Assembly (NCBI RefSeq): GCF_027580225.2
Contig: NC_073346.2
Span: forward strand, 1,941,001 to 2,005,000
Length of the DNA stretch: 64,000 nt
Origin: Misgurnus anguillicaudatus
Lineage: Eukaryota > Chordata > Actinopteri > Cypriniformes > Cobitidae
Reading direction: 5' to 3'
The notes under the pieces are model-generated. The model was not told where the DNA came from, made no database searches, and saw nothing but the letters and a program-made list of their open reading frames with translations. The position numbers were made by a program, and so were the translations under genes. This document shows positions 1-11,488 of this stretch, in pieces; the stretch's first letter is position 1; each line of letters opens with the position of its first letter.

Positions 1-72
1 ACACACAACTGCGTCTCACCACAATCTATCCCCCATTTTTGTGCCGCCGACCCGGCGAACAAAAAAAACCCC

Positions 73-1291
73 TCAATCCCAAGGTCTAAAAATGGCTGTT
101 ACAGCATTAGACACCACTTGAGGGGATGTAGAGGCTCCTACCATACGAGGAAGATGATGAAGGTTGGAATGGTGACCTGCTGTTACCTGACCAATTCGTC
201 GTGGTACAACTACAGATTGTACAGGTGAAGGAACAGACATAACTAAAGGGCGTACCTCAGATGCATCCGCCTCTGATACAACGGAGTCCGAAGACTCACG
301 CACCAACGGGGGAAGAGTTTGCTGTGGTAAAACCAAATCCTCAATCTCCCTATGCCCATTCTGATCTCGCAAATCCATCTCATCCTCTTCACACCACGAC
401 ACTTCCCGAGATTCTGCAGTCTCCTCCACGGGTATTCGGCCAGGAGGATCTTTCTGCACTCTACCCTTGGGCAATGATCGATGTACAGTGGTCACCTTAC
501 TCAGATCTTCCACTGGTGTGATAGAATACACCGCGCCACCCCCCGTCGGTGCTCGCACTACCTGATACACTACCGGACTCCAAATGTCCTGGATCTTATG
601 TCGGCCTTTATGGCCACAATGATGCAGATATACCAACTGCCCTTCCTGAAGCTGTGCATCGCGAACACACTGATCATACTTCATCTTACGTTTATTCGCG
701 GCAGTCTGCAACCGTTCTTGAGCACCCTCAAATGCCACCTGTAACCTGGTTTGATGTTCCTGCACCAAATCGTGCACACTGCCTACCATTGGTTCCTGCA
801 CCCTACCAAGCAAGAAAGCCACTGGTAACCGTGGTTCCTGCCCAAATATAAAAAAATGTGGCGACTCACCCGTGGCTTGGTGCGGGGTGGTATTGTAGCA
901 GAACAGAACGTGGGGAAAACACGCAACCCAGTCTCTTTTCCTAGAGGATGGCAGGGTACGTAATAAATTGTGTAGCGTCCGATTAAAGCGTTCGCACTGG
1001 CCATTTCCAGCTGGATGATATGGCATGGTGCGAGACTTCTTCACCCCATACGTGTCGCACAGCTGGCGAATCAACGAAGATTCAAAATTACGGCCCTGGT
1101 CTGAGTGCAAACCACCTGGGATACCAAACTTGTAAAACCATTCTGTAACCAAGACGTGTGCCACAGTCTCAGCCCATTGGTCCCGGGTAGGAACAGCCTG
1201 GGTATATTTACTAAACACATCAGTCATGACAAGGACATTTTCAACACCTGAACTTGATGGCTCCAACACTGTAAAATCGATGGCAAAAATT
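73..1291 (-). pseudogene. Integrase core and C-terminal region of the gypsy element
   Basis: The open stretch 73-1269 encodes 398 residues. The DDE integrase core is recognisable: the first Asp in VMTDVFSKY, the second in HSDQGRNFES, and the Glu in GQCERFNRTLH. A C-terminal region that probably contains a GPF/GPY-like or chromo-type module follows (KIQDIWSPVVYQVV). A stop near 1292 separates the core from the N-terminal zinc-binding part, so this is a broken reading frame even though the core looks well preserved. It would have inserted retrotransposon cDNA into host DNA. Confidence 0.9.
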
Positions 1292-1674
1292 TAATTTGGC
1301 CGTGAAGCCAACAGATGACCCATATAACTCTGGGCTAAAGGCTGAGTGTCCTTGGCAGACTGACACCGGTCACATTCCTGACACCAATGAGCAACATCTG
1401 AGTCAAGGCCTGGCCAGAAGCACCACCTTCAAATCAATTCTGCAGTCCTCTCTATCCCCTGATGACCATGTTGCTGATGTAACAAGGTAAACACCTCCAG
1501 CTGCAAGGCAGTAGGGAGTAATAACTGCAAGACTTCCTCTCCACCATTTGGAGAGTAAACCCGCCGATAGAGTACTCCGTCCTTCTCCACGAAGCGTTCC
1601 CATTGACAGAGCAAAGTCAAAGCCAACTGAGACATCTGCTGGCGGTCCTCTTTTCCAGGGCTTTCCGCCTCCAA
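1292..1674 (-). pseudogene. Integrase N-terminal zinc-binding region, frame-broken
   Basis: At 1429-1674 the minus strand reads LFTLLHQQHGHQGIERT-like sequence, the His-His half of the HHCC zinc finger that precedes gypsy integrase cores. The Cys half (a C-x2-C pattern around 1370-1400) lies in another frame. A frameshift separates this from the RNase H end at about 1786 and a stop separates it from the integrase core. Confidence 0.75.
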
Positions 1675-1785
1675 AATGGCAAAACCTCAGAAATTACTGG
1701 GTCAGCAGCCAGCAATAAACCTAGGTCTACCACAGAATAACCAGGCACGGTAGTGACCATAGACTGAAGTACCTCCACTGAAGGT

Positions 1786-3140
1786 TCAATCTCCAGGGCC
1801 TGCTGCAAAGATGTTGGTATAGCAGTCCCCAGTATTAGTCCCCCCATCAGGAGGATGCTGGCGGGACAGGGCGTCTGCATTCCGATTACTTCTAGCTGAT
1901 CGATAGTGTATCTCGAAATCAAAGGCAGCGAGCTGAGCTGCCCACCGCTGTTCAGTAGCCCCCAATTTCGCAGTGGACAGGTGACTAAGAGGATTGTTAT
2001 CTGTATACACCATGCACCGACTGCCCAATAAGTACTCTCTAAATTTCTCTGCCATGGCCCACTTGAGTGCTACAAACTCCAACTTCATGGAGCTGTAGTT
2101 TGTCATATTTCGCTCAGTGGGCCTCAGGCTACGACTAGCATACGCGATAGGGCGCACCTGCTTGCTCTTGAGAGAGGACTGCCCCAATCCCCCATGGCTA
2201 GCGTCCACCTCCAAAATAAACGGCTTCGGGAAATCAGCATATGCGAGTACAGGGGCCGAGGTGAGTCGTGCCTTTAACTCCTCAAAACTCTTCTCACACG
2301 GTGCACCCCAAACATCAACAAACACCTTGCCAGAATGTTTCCTAAGTTTCCCCTTACCAACAGAGAACTCCGCTACCAGCTTATGCAGAGGGGTTGCGAT
2401 TTTAGCAAACCCCTCCACAAAACGGCGATAGTAGCTCGCGAAGCCTAGAAATGAGCGCAACTCTGTGGCATTAGATGGCTGATGCCACTGGGCCACAGCC
2501 TCAATTTTGCCAGGGTCAGTTGCCACCCCCTCTGAGGAGATCACATGACCCAGATAACTTACCTTTGGTTGTAAAAATGCACACTTTTCCAGCTTTACCT
2601 TAAGTCCCTCATGTTCCAACCGTCCCAGCACAACCTCCAACCGCTCTAGATGCTGTTCTACAGAAGAAGAGAACACAATAATATCATCCAAATACAAAAG
2701 CAGTGAATGACACTGCTGATCACCAAACAAGCGCTCCATTAACCGCTGGAACGTAGTGGGGGCATTGCACAACCCAAACGGCATCCTATTCATTCAAATA
2801 GTCAGAAGGGCGTGCAAAAAGCAGTCTTATGCTTATCCACCTCATCAACTGAAACCTGATTGTACCCGCTGGCCAAATCCATAGTGGAGAACCAGCGGGC
2901 ACCAGTTAACATGTCCAGTGACTCCTCTATACGAGGTAATGGAAATGCGTCCTTCCTGGTTTTAGCATTTAACTGCCGGTAGTCCACGCACATATGTAGA
3001 CTACCATCCTTCTTTTTAACCAGGACTATTGGAGAAGCATAAGGGCTGCAGCTCTCACGAATTACCTGCGCATCCAGTAGCTGGTTAATGTGCGCCCGCA
3101 CCAATTCATAATCGGAAGGAGGTATGCGCCGATACCGCTG
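1786..3140 (-). pseudogene. Reverse transcriptase and RNase H of the gypsy element
   Basis: The RT fingers and palm start at 2802-3104 (SPIVLVKKKDGS, VDYRQLNAKT, then the first catalytic Asp in STMDLASGYNQV). After a short interruption at about 2793-2802 the frame resumes with MPFGLCNAPTTFQRLM and the YLDD catalytic box near 2690. The RNase H domain follows, with FILEVDASHGGLGQ and the later TDNNPLSHL motif, and closes with NRNADALSRQ. The order and motifs are typical of Ty3/gypsy. The interruption in the middle of RT means no full enzyme can be made from this copy. Confidence 0.93.
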
Positions 3141-3412
3141 TCAAACGGGGGTCTCATCAAGAAGGGGAATATTGTGTGAAATAACATCAGTACAACCCAA
3201 ATCCCCTTCACCAGTGGAAAAGACTGCCTCGTACTTCAAGAGGAGGGCTCGGACTTTATTATGGTCTTCCTCTGATAACAATGGCAAATTCACAGCATTT
3301 ATCAGTTCTTGCATGGTTGAAACGCCTGCCTGAGTGCCAATAGAACACATGGTCCCAGATAAAGACCCAATCTCTGTGACTCCTGGGGGCTGACTAATAA
3401 CCTGCACACTAG

Positions 3413-4210
3413 TTAGTGTGCCAAGCATTCGGTGAGGAAATAGAAGGACATCAATGACATCAATGTCCCTACATTGACAATTGGGATATAAACTATACCT
3501 CTGGTCACGCGTACAAGTGCAGGAGAAGCCAATAAACCCACTGGAAGTCCTGAATCCAAAGGCTCAAAAAGTGCTACACCACTAGAAATCTTTTCAGAAC
3601 AAGTGGCGGCTACCAACTTAATCATCCCGCCAGGTATACGACCTGCTTGAGGACCACGCACCTTCACATTACCCCTCATCTCGGGAAGAGGTTGCAAGCT
3701 TACCTGATGGCAGTGCTGCAAAGCCTGAAACACCACCGTTGAAGCACCAGACACTGAGGGAGTCTCGAAAAGGGAAGTCCCGTACTCCCCAAAGAGCTCC
3801 TGGTAGCACCGGCCCAGAACATTCATACCCAACACACCAGGGGCCTGGGCACAGATGCCACCAGGCGGCTCCCGGACAACCAATACACCACACCTTGGAA
3901 TTAGTTTATCACAGAGTTCTACATCCAACTCTATATAACCTATATAAGGAATAGACAACCCATTGGCCGCCCTGAGCTGCAACCACTGACAGGTCTTAAG
4001 ACGCTCTTAGTCCCATGGCTCAAAATTTTCACGAAAACAACTTTCTGTGATGGTAGACACCATCGAGCCAGTGTCAACCAAGGACGGTACAGATACACCA
4101 CCCATAACAACTACCAAATGTGGACAGGATGACATCAAATTTAACACATGCCCATCCTTTTGCAACATATCAGAGCCTATATTGTCCCCACGTGAGCTGC
4201 GACTCAACAA
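3413..4210 (-). pseudogene. Aspartic protease region of the gypsy element
   Basis: At 4007-4210 the minus strand encodes a retroviral-type protease active site, SLVDTGSMVST. The frame breaks near 3985 and continues at 3413-3982 with GLSIPYIGYIELDVEL and PGVLGMNVLGRC, which fit the flap and C-terminal part of such proteases plus a linker to RT. A further piece at 3141-3428 leads into the RT. Frameshifts between the parts show decay. Confidence 0.8.
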
Positions 4211-4221
4211 CTCAGTGGAAA

Positions 4222-5268
4222 CTAGTTTTCTGACATAGAATGTGAACGTGACTGCCTATGTTCTGATACCCTGGTGTCTGCTCGGTCAGGTAGAAGAGAA
4301 CGAGAAGGAACGCACTCTCCATCACACTCACTGGCAAAATGGCTGCGTTTCTGACATCGCCTACACACAATAGAATCATTTCGAACAGGACGAGCATTAC
4401 GCGATGGTTCGCATAACAATGCAACATTCTTAGCAAGCTGAGTTAACTGCTCTTGCTGTGATTTTAACATCTCCCTAAGCTCAGCCATCTCCGACTGCTG
4501 AATACCTGGTGAAGACGCCCCACCCTGCACTCCATACTGAAAACCTTGCGCTAGTGGGACCGAATAGCTATGACTTCTTGCCCCCCCGGCACACCTTCAC
4601 GCTCCCACCTAATGGCCTCACTACGAACGTCCAATAAAGTAATATTGGGTTAACGACGCACCAATTGTTTTAATTCACGACGAAGGGTGGCATCAAGCAC
4701 ATATTCGACAAATTGATCTCGCAAAAGTACTTCGCAATTAGGTATTACGCTCGGTGACTGCTGTTTCATGAGGGCCAGAGAAAATTCTAACAAAGTCTCC
4801 CCCTCTTGTTGCCTTCGGGAAAAGAAAGCCTCCTGCAACGCAATGTATGACTGAGAACAGCCATACAATTCCTGCAAGGCGGTGAAGACCTTATTTGGAT
4901 CTTCTCGCTACTGAGCCGGTCGATACCTAATCTCTTCCCGTGCCTCCCCCTCTAAGTGACCAAACACAAAAAAAGCTTGATCTGCCACTGAGAGATGTCG
5001 AGCCCGCATGCAATCCTGCACTTCCTCAACCCACTCATTAATTCCAATACCGGACCTGCCATTAAATTTCGGACATTTTCGATCCCTAGGAATAAAAACA
5101 AGTCGCTCGGCCAGTCCAACACCGGCATCCACAGGTTGAGGTGGAACTTGCGAGGGCCCAGGTATACTGGAAGAATTATCACTAATTGCTGGTAAACTTA
5201 CCAGGGCCTGTTCTTGTCGCAACTGTAAATTGTCCACTCTTAACTGCGCCACTACGTCTCGTAATTCC
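4222..5268 (-). pseudogene. gag fragments with zinc knuckle
   Basis: Three minus-strand pieces in different frames make up gag. The stretch 4908-5252 includes RKCPKFNGRSGIGINEWVEE, a typical start of a retrotransposon capsid domain. The piece 4650-4877 continues the capsid helices. The piece 4222-4530 has a CCHC zinc knuckle (C-x2-C-x4-H-x4-C: CRRCQKRSHFASEC). The Met at 5252 need not be the real start, because an upstream in-frame stop and the element break lie just beyond it. Confidence 0.82.
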
Positions 5269-6647
5269 TGAAGTTATATGGACTTTGCTGTGGATTCTTG
5301 CGTACGCACACTTTACGATCAAATCTGTGCATATGCACGCATTATAAATGAGGCCCCTGTACTGAAGGCATTATGTGTCAAAGTTGTATCATATAAGAAT
5401 ACCATCAATATACCTACCATATTCCTCCTATAATTACCCACCTAAATGCATATCCCTACCGTTAACTGCATTTTCTAAGGCTATTGGGTGGTGGTGGCCT
5501 TACATCGCCGCTTGCAGCTTTATTTATGCTTGTTATCAGAAATAAACTACTCTAAAAGAACGTTGTTGTTATTGATTCTTTGCAGAGTTTACCGGAAATT
5601 ATGTTTGTTCCACCAAAGCTGTTTGTTTATGATGTTATTGATGAAACCGTCTATACTTGTGTACAGTATATATGGAATGTTGCATTCATTGCAGGTGCTT
5701 TAACTTCACTCTGTGGCCGTATTTGTAAATGCTTATGGGCAGCTATTTTGGTCATACAAGAACATATCTTCAAATATAAAACACGTGTAAATTGCTTGGG
5801 TCACAAAATTTTGTTTCTTAATCTCAGATTTTGTTTAAATCACTTTTCAGGTTGCACCAGTTTGGCAAAATTTGAGTACCTTGGGCACCAAGGAAAAAGG
5901 TTTTAACAAAATCTTACTGAAATTGTCAATAACTATAATAGCTAAATAACTAATAACTCAACCAGGTCCCAATAACAAATTTGACATTGAGACAGAAATG
6001 CTGTGAACATGAAATTGTGAAGTGATAGACAGGTAAATAGCTGCTGTAAAGTTAAAATATAGGCTACATCTCCACTGTTCTTATACACTGCGAGTATAAT
6101 TGTTATGGAAATCAATATTTTGATCACATTTTTTCAAGCACATTCACTGATTTCATACCACATCAATATTAGTAACTCCCTTTAATTTTGTATACAGTAT
6201 AATTTATAAGTGATATATTATATATTCAGGTGTGCATTATTTTTATGCAGGTTTTCTTTTACAGGTAAACTGTAAACATTTTTTAACTCATACTGAAAAT
6301 TCTATGAAACCATCCAAACTAAAATATTGTGATCAAAATATTGACTTGCATTATAATTAAGCTATGCATGAAGTGACGTTATATACATTTTTGTAACTGC
6401 ATTTTTTATGTAACATCGTTAAACTGTTTTGAAACTTTTTGTCTTTAGTTTAGAAAATCTTTCATGAGCTAACCAGTGTCTAAGACATATGGAAAACAAT
6501 CCTGATCCTGTTTTAGAAAAGATTTCCGTCCACACTATACACGGCCATAAATGCATGAACATGGCATTCATGCACACTGACCATGCACAAACACGTGTTA
6601 AAGAGCTCATTGCTCTAATAAAAGTTGTTCTCTTTTTCCCTCTTCAG
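5269..6647. other. Non-coding stretch next to the gypsy break
   Basis: No gene recognised. The first part (about 5290-5360: GTACGCACACTTTACGATCA and ATAAATGAGGCCCC) resembles the end of a dispersed cypriniform repeat, and may be what truncated the gypsy element. The rest is AT-rich and unique-looking; its short open frames have no recognisable protein pattern. Confidence 0.5.
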
Positions 6648-6759
6648 AATGGAGGCAGAGGAGTGGAGTCAGTGGCAAAGTGAATTCAGAGGGCAGATCA
6701 GAGCTTTACGACACTGGCTGAAGGCCATGGAGATGAGACTTCCTCCACTCGATCCTGAT
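6648..6759 (+). CDS. Isolated spectrin-repeat-like exon
   Basis: A strong pyrimidine tract ending TTCCCTCTTCAG precedes 6648 and a good donor, GTGAGT, follows 6759. The exon (112 nt, entering in phase 2, leaving in phase 0) encodes about 37 residues: MEAEEWSQWQSEFRG, then IRALRHWLKAMEMRLPPLDPD. The W...W and HWL spacing fits helix A of a spectrin repeat. The same entry and exit phase is seen in rod exons 28148-28307 and 49021-49180 of the spectraplakin 18 kb downstream. It may belong to a longer isoform of that gene, which could splice in phase into the exon at 25780, or to a neighbouring spectrin-repeat gene. No adjoining exon was found on either side. Confidence 0.6.
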
Positions 6760-7280
6760 GTGAGTTCTTCACATACTGTACCATTCAAATGTCTAAGAAA
6801 ATGTTTGCTTCAGTTTTTTTTCAGTTATTAGGTAAGTAGGAAAAATCTCCTTACTGTACCTTATCCCAAATAAGTGGCCGTGTCTGTTTTCACGGAAGAA
6901 AGTTAGATTAGGTCATTCATCTTTTTTGATAACGTCATGTCCATTAACAGTGTCTTAGATTTAAAATTCTACCTGTCTGCATTTGAGCTGTAAGGGTTTA
7001 AGCAATGATCATCTAGGGAACGTCATGTCAATTTATAATGTTCTTACAGTGTACATCTGGGGAATCATCTGTTGTTAAAACAATAAAAGTGCGTAGAGCC
7101 TCCAGTTAAATAGAGAATGTGACAGAGCTTGTGCTAAACAATAGTTAATATAAGCAAGGCTTTTAAACATCTAAAGGAAATACATACTGGACCAGAGATA
7201 GCAATTTCCTCGGAACAGTTAAGACATCTGTTAAAACATTTACACTGTCATTTAGTCAGAACAAACCTGACAAATATATA
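6760..7280. other. Intronic or intergenic sequence, nothing recognised
   Basis: AT-rich sequence after the orphan exon's splice donor. No coding pattern or repeat end is evident before the Tc1-like terminal repeat begins near 7281. Confidence 0.5.
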
Positions 7281-7511
7281 GTGGCAAGATAAAGTATGTG
7301 AACCTTTTGGAATTTCATGGTTTTCTGAATACATTTGTCATAAAATGTGATCTGATCTTCATCTAAATCAAGGGGATTGACAAACATAATTACAGAAGAA
7401 AATTCAGATCTTTGATGTCTTTATTGAGAACAACCTCAATGTGAAAAAAGTATGTGAACCCTATTAAGAGTCAGGTTTTAGCACACCTGGAGTCTGGTTA
7501 AGATAATACGT

Positions 7512-8478
7512 TTGGAGGTGTGGACTAAAGCTACTTTGACTGATAAAAACCCCACAAACTTTTGGAGTTTGCTCTGCACAAGAAGAACACACTTATGTGA
7601 GCCACGCCTCACCAAAAAGAGCTTTCAGCGGAGCAATGATCGAGAATTTTTGCTTTATATGAAGCTGGAAAGGGATACAAAGTTATTTCAAAGAATTTAG
7701 ACAAACAATCTACAAATGGAGACGCTTTGGGACTGTTGCTACTGTACCAAGACGTGGGCGACCTGGTGTCAAAATGACACCAGGAGGACAACAAAGACTC
7801 ATCAATGAGGTAAAGAAACAACCCTGAATGACAGCCAAAGATTTGAAGGCATCATTGGAACTTGCAAACATCTTTGTTCATGAGTCTACAATACATAAAA
7901 CACTAGCAGGGTATCCACGGCAGGACAACACGAAGGAAGCCACTGCTTACTGAAAAGAAGATTGCTGCATGCCTGAAGTTTGCAAAAGAGCACATTGACA
8001 CTCCACAGTGTTATTGGCTAAATGTTTTGTGGACTGATGAAACCACAAAAGAAAGGGCATATCATCTGGCATAGAAAGGGCATATCATCATGAAAACATC
8101 ATCCCAACTGTAAGGTATGGTGGAGGAAACATCATGATCTGAATTCTTCAGGATAATGTGAAAATGTCTGTATGTCAGTTAAAACTGTGTAGAAGGTGAG
8201 TGATGCAACAGGACAACGACCCAAAACACCGGAGCAAGACAACAACAGAATGGGAAAAACAAAATCCGCCTTTTAGAAATCAGAGCCCAGACCTCAACCC
8301 AATAAAGATGCTATGGATTGACTTGAAGAGGGCGATACATGAATATGACAGAGCTAAAGCAGGTCAGCAGGGAAGAATGGGCAAAACTTCCTCCTCAAGA
8401 TGTGCAGATCTGATCCACATCTACAGGAAGCGCCTGGTTGAGGTTATTGCTGCCAAGGTTGATCAACCAGAATGTTGA
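7512..8478 (+). pseudogene. Tc1-like transposase pseudogene 1
   Basis: Fragments in several frames match Tc1 transposase in order: a helix-turn-helix region ending in a GRPG-type hook (near 7755), VKKQP and MTAKDLKASLE around 7810-7850, WTDE-like sequence near 8030, and at 8200-8478 QQDNDPKHRSKTTTEW followed by SPDLNPIKMLW. The last two carry the second Asp and the site of the third acidic residue of the DDE triad; here the usual Glu position reads Lys (NPIK). The C-terminus runs on to a stop at 8478. Stops and shifts make it inactive. Confidence 0.85.
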
Positions 8479-8492
8479 ATGAGTGTTTTTAA

Positions 8493-9314
8493 AGGGATAG
8501 TTCGGCCAAAAACGATATTAAACCCATGATTTACTCACCCCCAAGCTGTCCGAGTTGCATATGTCCATCGTTTTTCAGACAAACACATTTTCGGATATTT
8601 TAGAAAATATTTTAGATATTTCTGTTCATTAAATGTTATGTTACGGGGTCCAGCAATAGTCCACGACCTTCAAGTCCAAAAAAGTGCGTCCATCCTTCAC
8701 AAATTAAATCCAAACGGCTCCAGGATGATAAACAAAGGTCTTCTGTGGGTAATCCGTGCGGTGTTTTTGTAGAAATATCCATATTTAAAATGTTATTAAC
8801 TTTATAAACTAGCTTCCGGTAGCGCCGCCATTTTGGAGTGATGCGCATTCAGGATGAGAGCTTACGCAGCGTACAGAGTTTCTCTGCTGCTGCTCGGTGC
8901 CCCCGCCCTCCGAATTTGTCATACGTCACTAAGAAAAGTGCGTACACTACGCTAATCCTCTCTCCTGAGTCTAAGATGGCGGCGCTACCGGAAGCTAGTT
9001 TATAAAGTTAATAACATTTTAAATATGGATATTTCTACAAAAACACCGCACGGATTACCCACAGAAGACCTTTGTTTATCATCCTGGGGCCGTTTGGATT
9101 TAATTTGTGAAGGATGGACGCACTTTTTTGGACTTGAAGGTCGTGGACTATTGCTGGACCCCGTAACATAACATTTAATGAACAGAAATATCTAAAATAT
9201 TTTCTAAAATATCCGAAAATGTGTTTGTCTGAAAAACGATGGACATATGCAACTCGGACAGCTTGGGGGTGAGTAAATCATGGGTTTAATATCGTTTTTG
9301 GCCGAACTATCCCT
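8493..9314. repeat. Large palindromic MITE with TTAA target site
   Basis: The left arm (about 8493-8835) and right arm (about 8973-9314) are near-perfect inverted copies of about 340 bp around a spacer of about 137 bp. The ends are AGGGATAGTTCGGCC and GGCCGAACTATCCCT, flanked by TTAA on both sides (8489-8492 and 9315-9318). This fits a non-autonomous TTAA-target DNA transposon. It sits inside Tc1-like element 1, just after the transposase stop. Both arms carry the same short open frame, which I take as a by-product of the palindrome. Confidence 0.9.
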
Positions 9315-9362
9315 TTAATAAAGACATGAAAGATCAGAATTATTTTGAATTATTGTTAGACA

Positions 9363-10582
9363 CATTGGGCTCTTTCTTACACCCGGCTCAATGCAGCGCA
9401 ATGCGCGACGCAAGTGTCATTTGCTATTTTCCACCCTGCGCAATTATAATTTTCATGTTTAGCGCCGCATTGTTTAAATAGCAAATGCATTTGCGCCCCC
9501 CTTTTGCGCCCATGGGCATTCTCGTCTGAAAACGAGGTGTGTTCAGGTGCATTGTTGGCGAGTTGCTATTTTGAGGCAACTAAAATAGACTACGCCATTG
9601 ACCAACAAAAACCTGGTCTAAAGTCTAAACTCAATGGCGCAATATATATATTTTTTTGTTATTTAAAAAGCGCATTAGTAATATGTGCCTAAACGGGAGG
9701 ACAACGCGGGTTTGCTTAACACATACATGAATGCGCAGCACTACAAAAACGCTTTTAAATATGAAAGATTAAAGGATTGAATGTAAAAGATTATTATTGA
9801 GTCTCTTGAACATAAATGAGGACTAATTATGAGACGTTAGAAGGCGCAAAGAGCTGCTTCACCTGCAGCCTGGTAAGTAAATAAATGCTTTGCTTTAAAC
9901 AAATGCATCTGTTTTTAAATGTTTTTTAAATGCTACCTCATAGATTTATTATATATGATGACTCTGTACCTGCGGATATGGTGAGATGAGAAACATTTTT
10001 AATGCTTAAAAAATCTCGTGATGCTGTCCAAGTGCTGAAACGTGCGGAGAGACGTTTGTAAATTCTTTATCTCCTGTTTGTTACAAATAAAGTATTTTTA
10101 GAGTACAAACCTTTTCTTAGATACTTGTAAATTATGTTTTGATGATATTGGATAGCCATACATTTAAAGCAACTTTAAGCCTGCTTCTTTACTTCCATGA
10201 CTAAAAGAAAACGGGTTTTAAAGGTTTTAATCCAAAAAAATAACAATTTCAATACAAGTGAAAACAACACAATCATTTAACATTAATCTTAAACTGGGGG
10301 TCTTCTTCCTCCGCTTAGTTTTTCAGTTTACAAAGTCTGTCATCTAAATAGGGATTAGACATAGCGCCAGCGCAACAGGCTTTTAAAGTGGCTTATTGCA
10401 CGTTACGCCCGAAATACCCCCATTTCTCATAAAAAAAATTGTACCAACCCTTTTTGACCATGCGCTCGGCGCACAAACCATTTTTCCCCTCGTTTAATTA
10501 GCAAAAGTGGGTTCGGACACGCCCATTTAGACATTGCGCTGTGCGCTTTAGACAATGCGCTTAGATCGTTAAAATAGGGCCC
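9363..10582. repeat. GC-CpG-rich DNA transposon fragment nested in Tc1-like element 1
   Basis: It starts with GGGCTCTTTCTTACACCCGG and many GCGCAATGCGCGACGC-type words, and ends with GCGCTTAGATCGTTAAAATA followed by GGGCCCA. The termini are only partly inverted (GGGCyCT). The base composition and CpG-rich words differ sharply from the AT-rich surroundings. Tc1-like sequence resumes right after it (AATGTTTGTAAATACCCTTG). The interior has no recognisable transposase. Family assignment is open. Confidence 0.6.
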
Positions 10583-10672
10583 ATAATGTTTGTAAATACC
10601 CTTGACTTATATGAAGATCTGATCACATTTTATGAAAGATTTATTCAAAAACCATGAATATCCAAAAGGTTC

Positions 10673-11488
10673 ATATATCTGAAAATTGTCATCTGAACAA
10701 GTAATACAGTGGCAAGAAAAAATATGAGTTTTAGGATGTACTTCTAACTGTTATTCCAATGTATAAATCAGATTTATCCAAAAGAGTAGTGGGGCAAACC
10801 CAACACACACATCGTACTCCGCAGATAACTGCAATTTTATAGTTTAAACAGAGAGGGAGATAGAGAGGTCAAAACTACAGACTGCAGCTTCAAAAAGAAA
10901 TTCTGTACAAACAAATATATTAACATAACAATTTGAATGAAACTTTTTGTTGAAAGTTTCTTTTATAATACTTGTTACAGTTTATCACTCCCTGGCATGG
11001 ATAAACCAAGGGACCTTTTATACAGCATACTGTAATGTGCCCCTTATTTTTATCAGTCTACATTATTACTTCCCTTTCTGCTTATTTTCTGTTTATTTCC
11101 TAAAATGAGGGATACCTCCCAGGTATTCAATGTGCCTATTTTATATATGACTTCCATTTCATATTTATTATTTTTTGTCTTCTGTTACAAATTATAAAAT
11201 AGTTTTTTTAAAACACTGAATATGTTCAACCTTTTTCATATAACATATGAAATGATGTGCTATTATTCATCCTGTTTTAAATGTGTCTCCACCCAGTTTC
11301 ATGCATTAATCCCGTGAGGATGAAGTATGATATTTCAAGTCTTATGACATCATACTGTAAACAGATTATAACTGCTTTCACACATACACTCTCTTTACTG
11401 GTAAAGATTTGCAATATTGCCCACGTCCTTTACACACAGTATTTGAAGTGAGTGTGAATATATGAGATAAACAAAAATTGATCTTTAA
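10673..11488. other. No gene recognised
   Basis: A short Tc1-end-like word (ACAGTGGCAAGAAAAAATATG) lies at about 10706-10728. The rest is AT-rich, unique-looking sequence. Confidence 0.45.

Larger units (their letters stand above)
1..5268 (-). mobile_element. Degraded Ty3/gypsy-type LTR retrotransposon, truncated
   Basis: Read on the minus strand, the order is gag (4222-5268), aspartic protease (about 3413-4210), reverse transcriptase and RNase H (1786-3140), then integrase (73-1674). Integrase after RNase H is the Ty3/gypsy order. The pieces lie in different frames with stops between them, so the copy is dead. No LTR or primer-binding site is visible. The gag end stops abruptly near 5268, where sequence resembling another repeat begins, and the other end leaves the window at base 1. 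It lies antisense to the spectraplakin gene and upstream of it. Confidence 0.93.
7281..10672 (+). mobile_element. Tc1/mariner-like transposon 1, split by two younger insertions
   Basis: The left end (about 7281-7385, starting AGTGGCAAGATAAAGTATGT) and the right end (about 10590-10672) are inverted copies of each other. Both contain TTTCATGGTTTT/CTGAAT-like and AAAATGTGATC...GATCTTCAT blocks. Between them lie a dead transposase (7512-8478), a palindromic TTAA element (8493-9314) and a second insertion (9363-10582). Removing the two insertions leaves a Tc1-like unit of about 1.3-1.4 kb, the usual size for this superfamily. Confidence 0.82.

Noticed and set aside
8636..8848. 70-codon frame in the palindrome arm
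   Set aside because: It is repeated in the other arm because the element is an inverted repeat; no evidence of translation.
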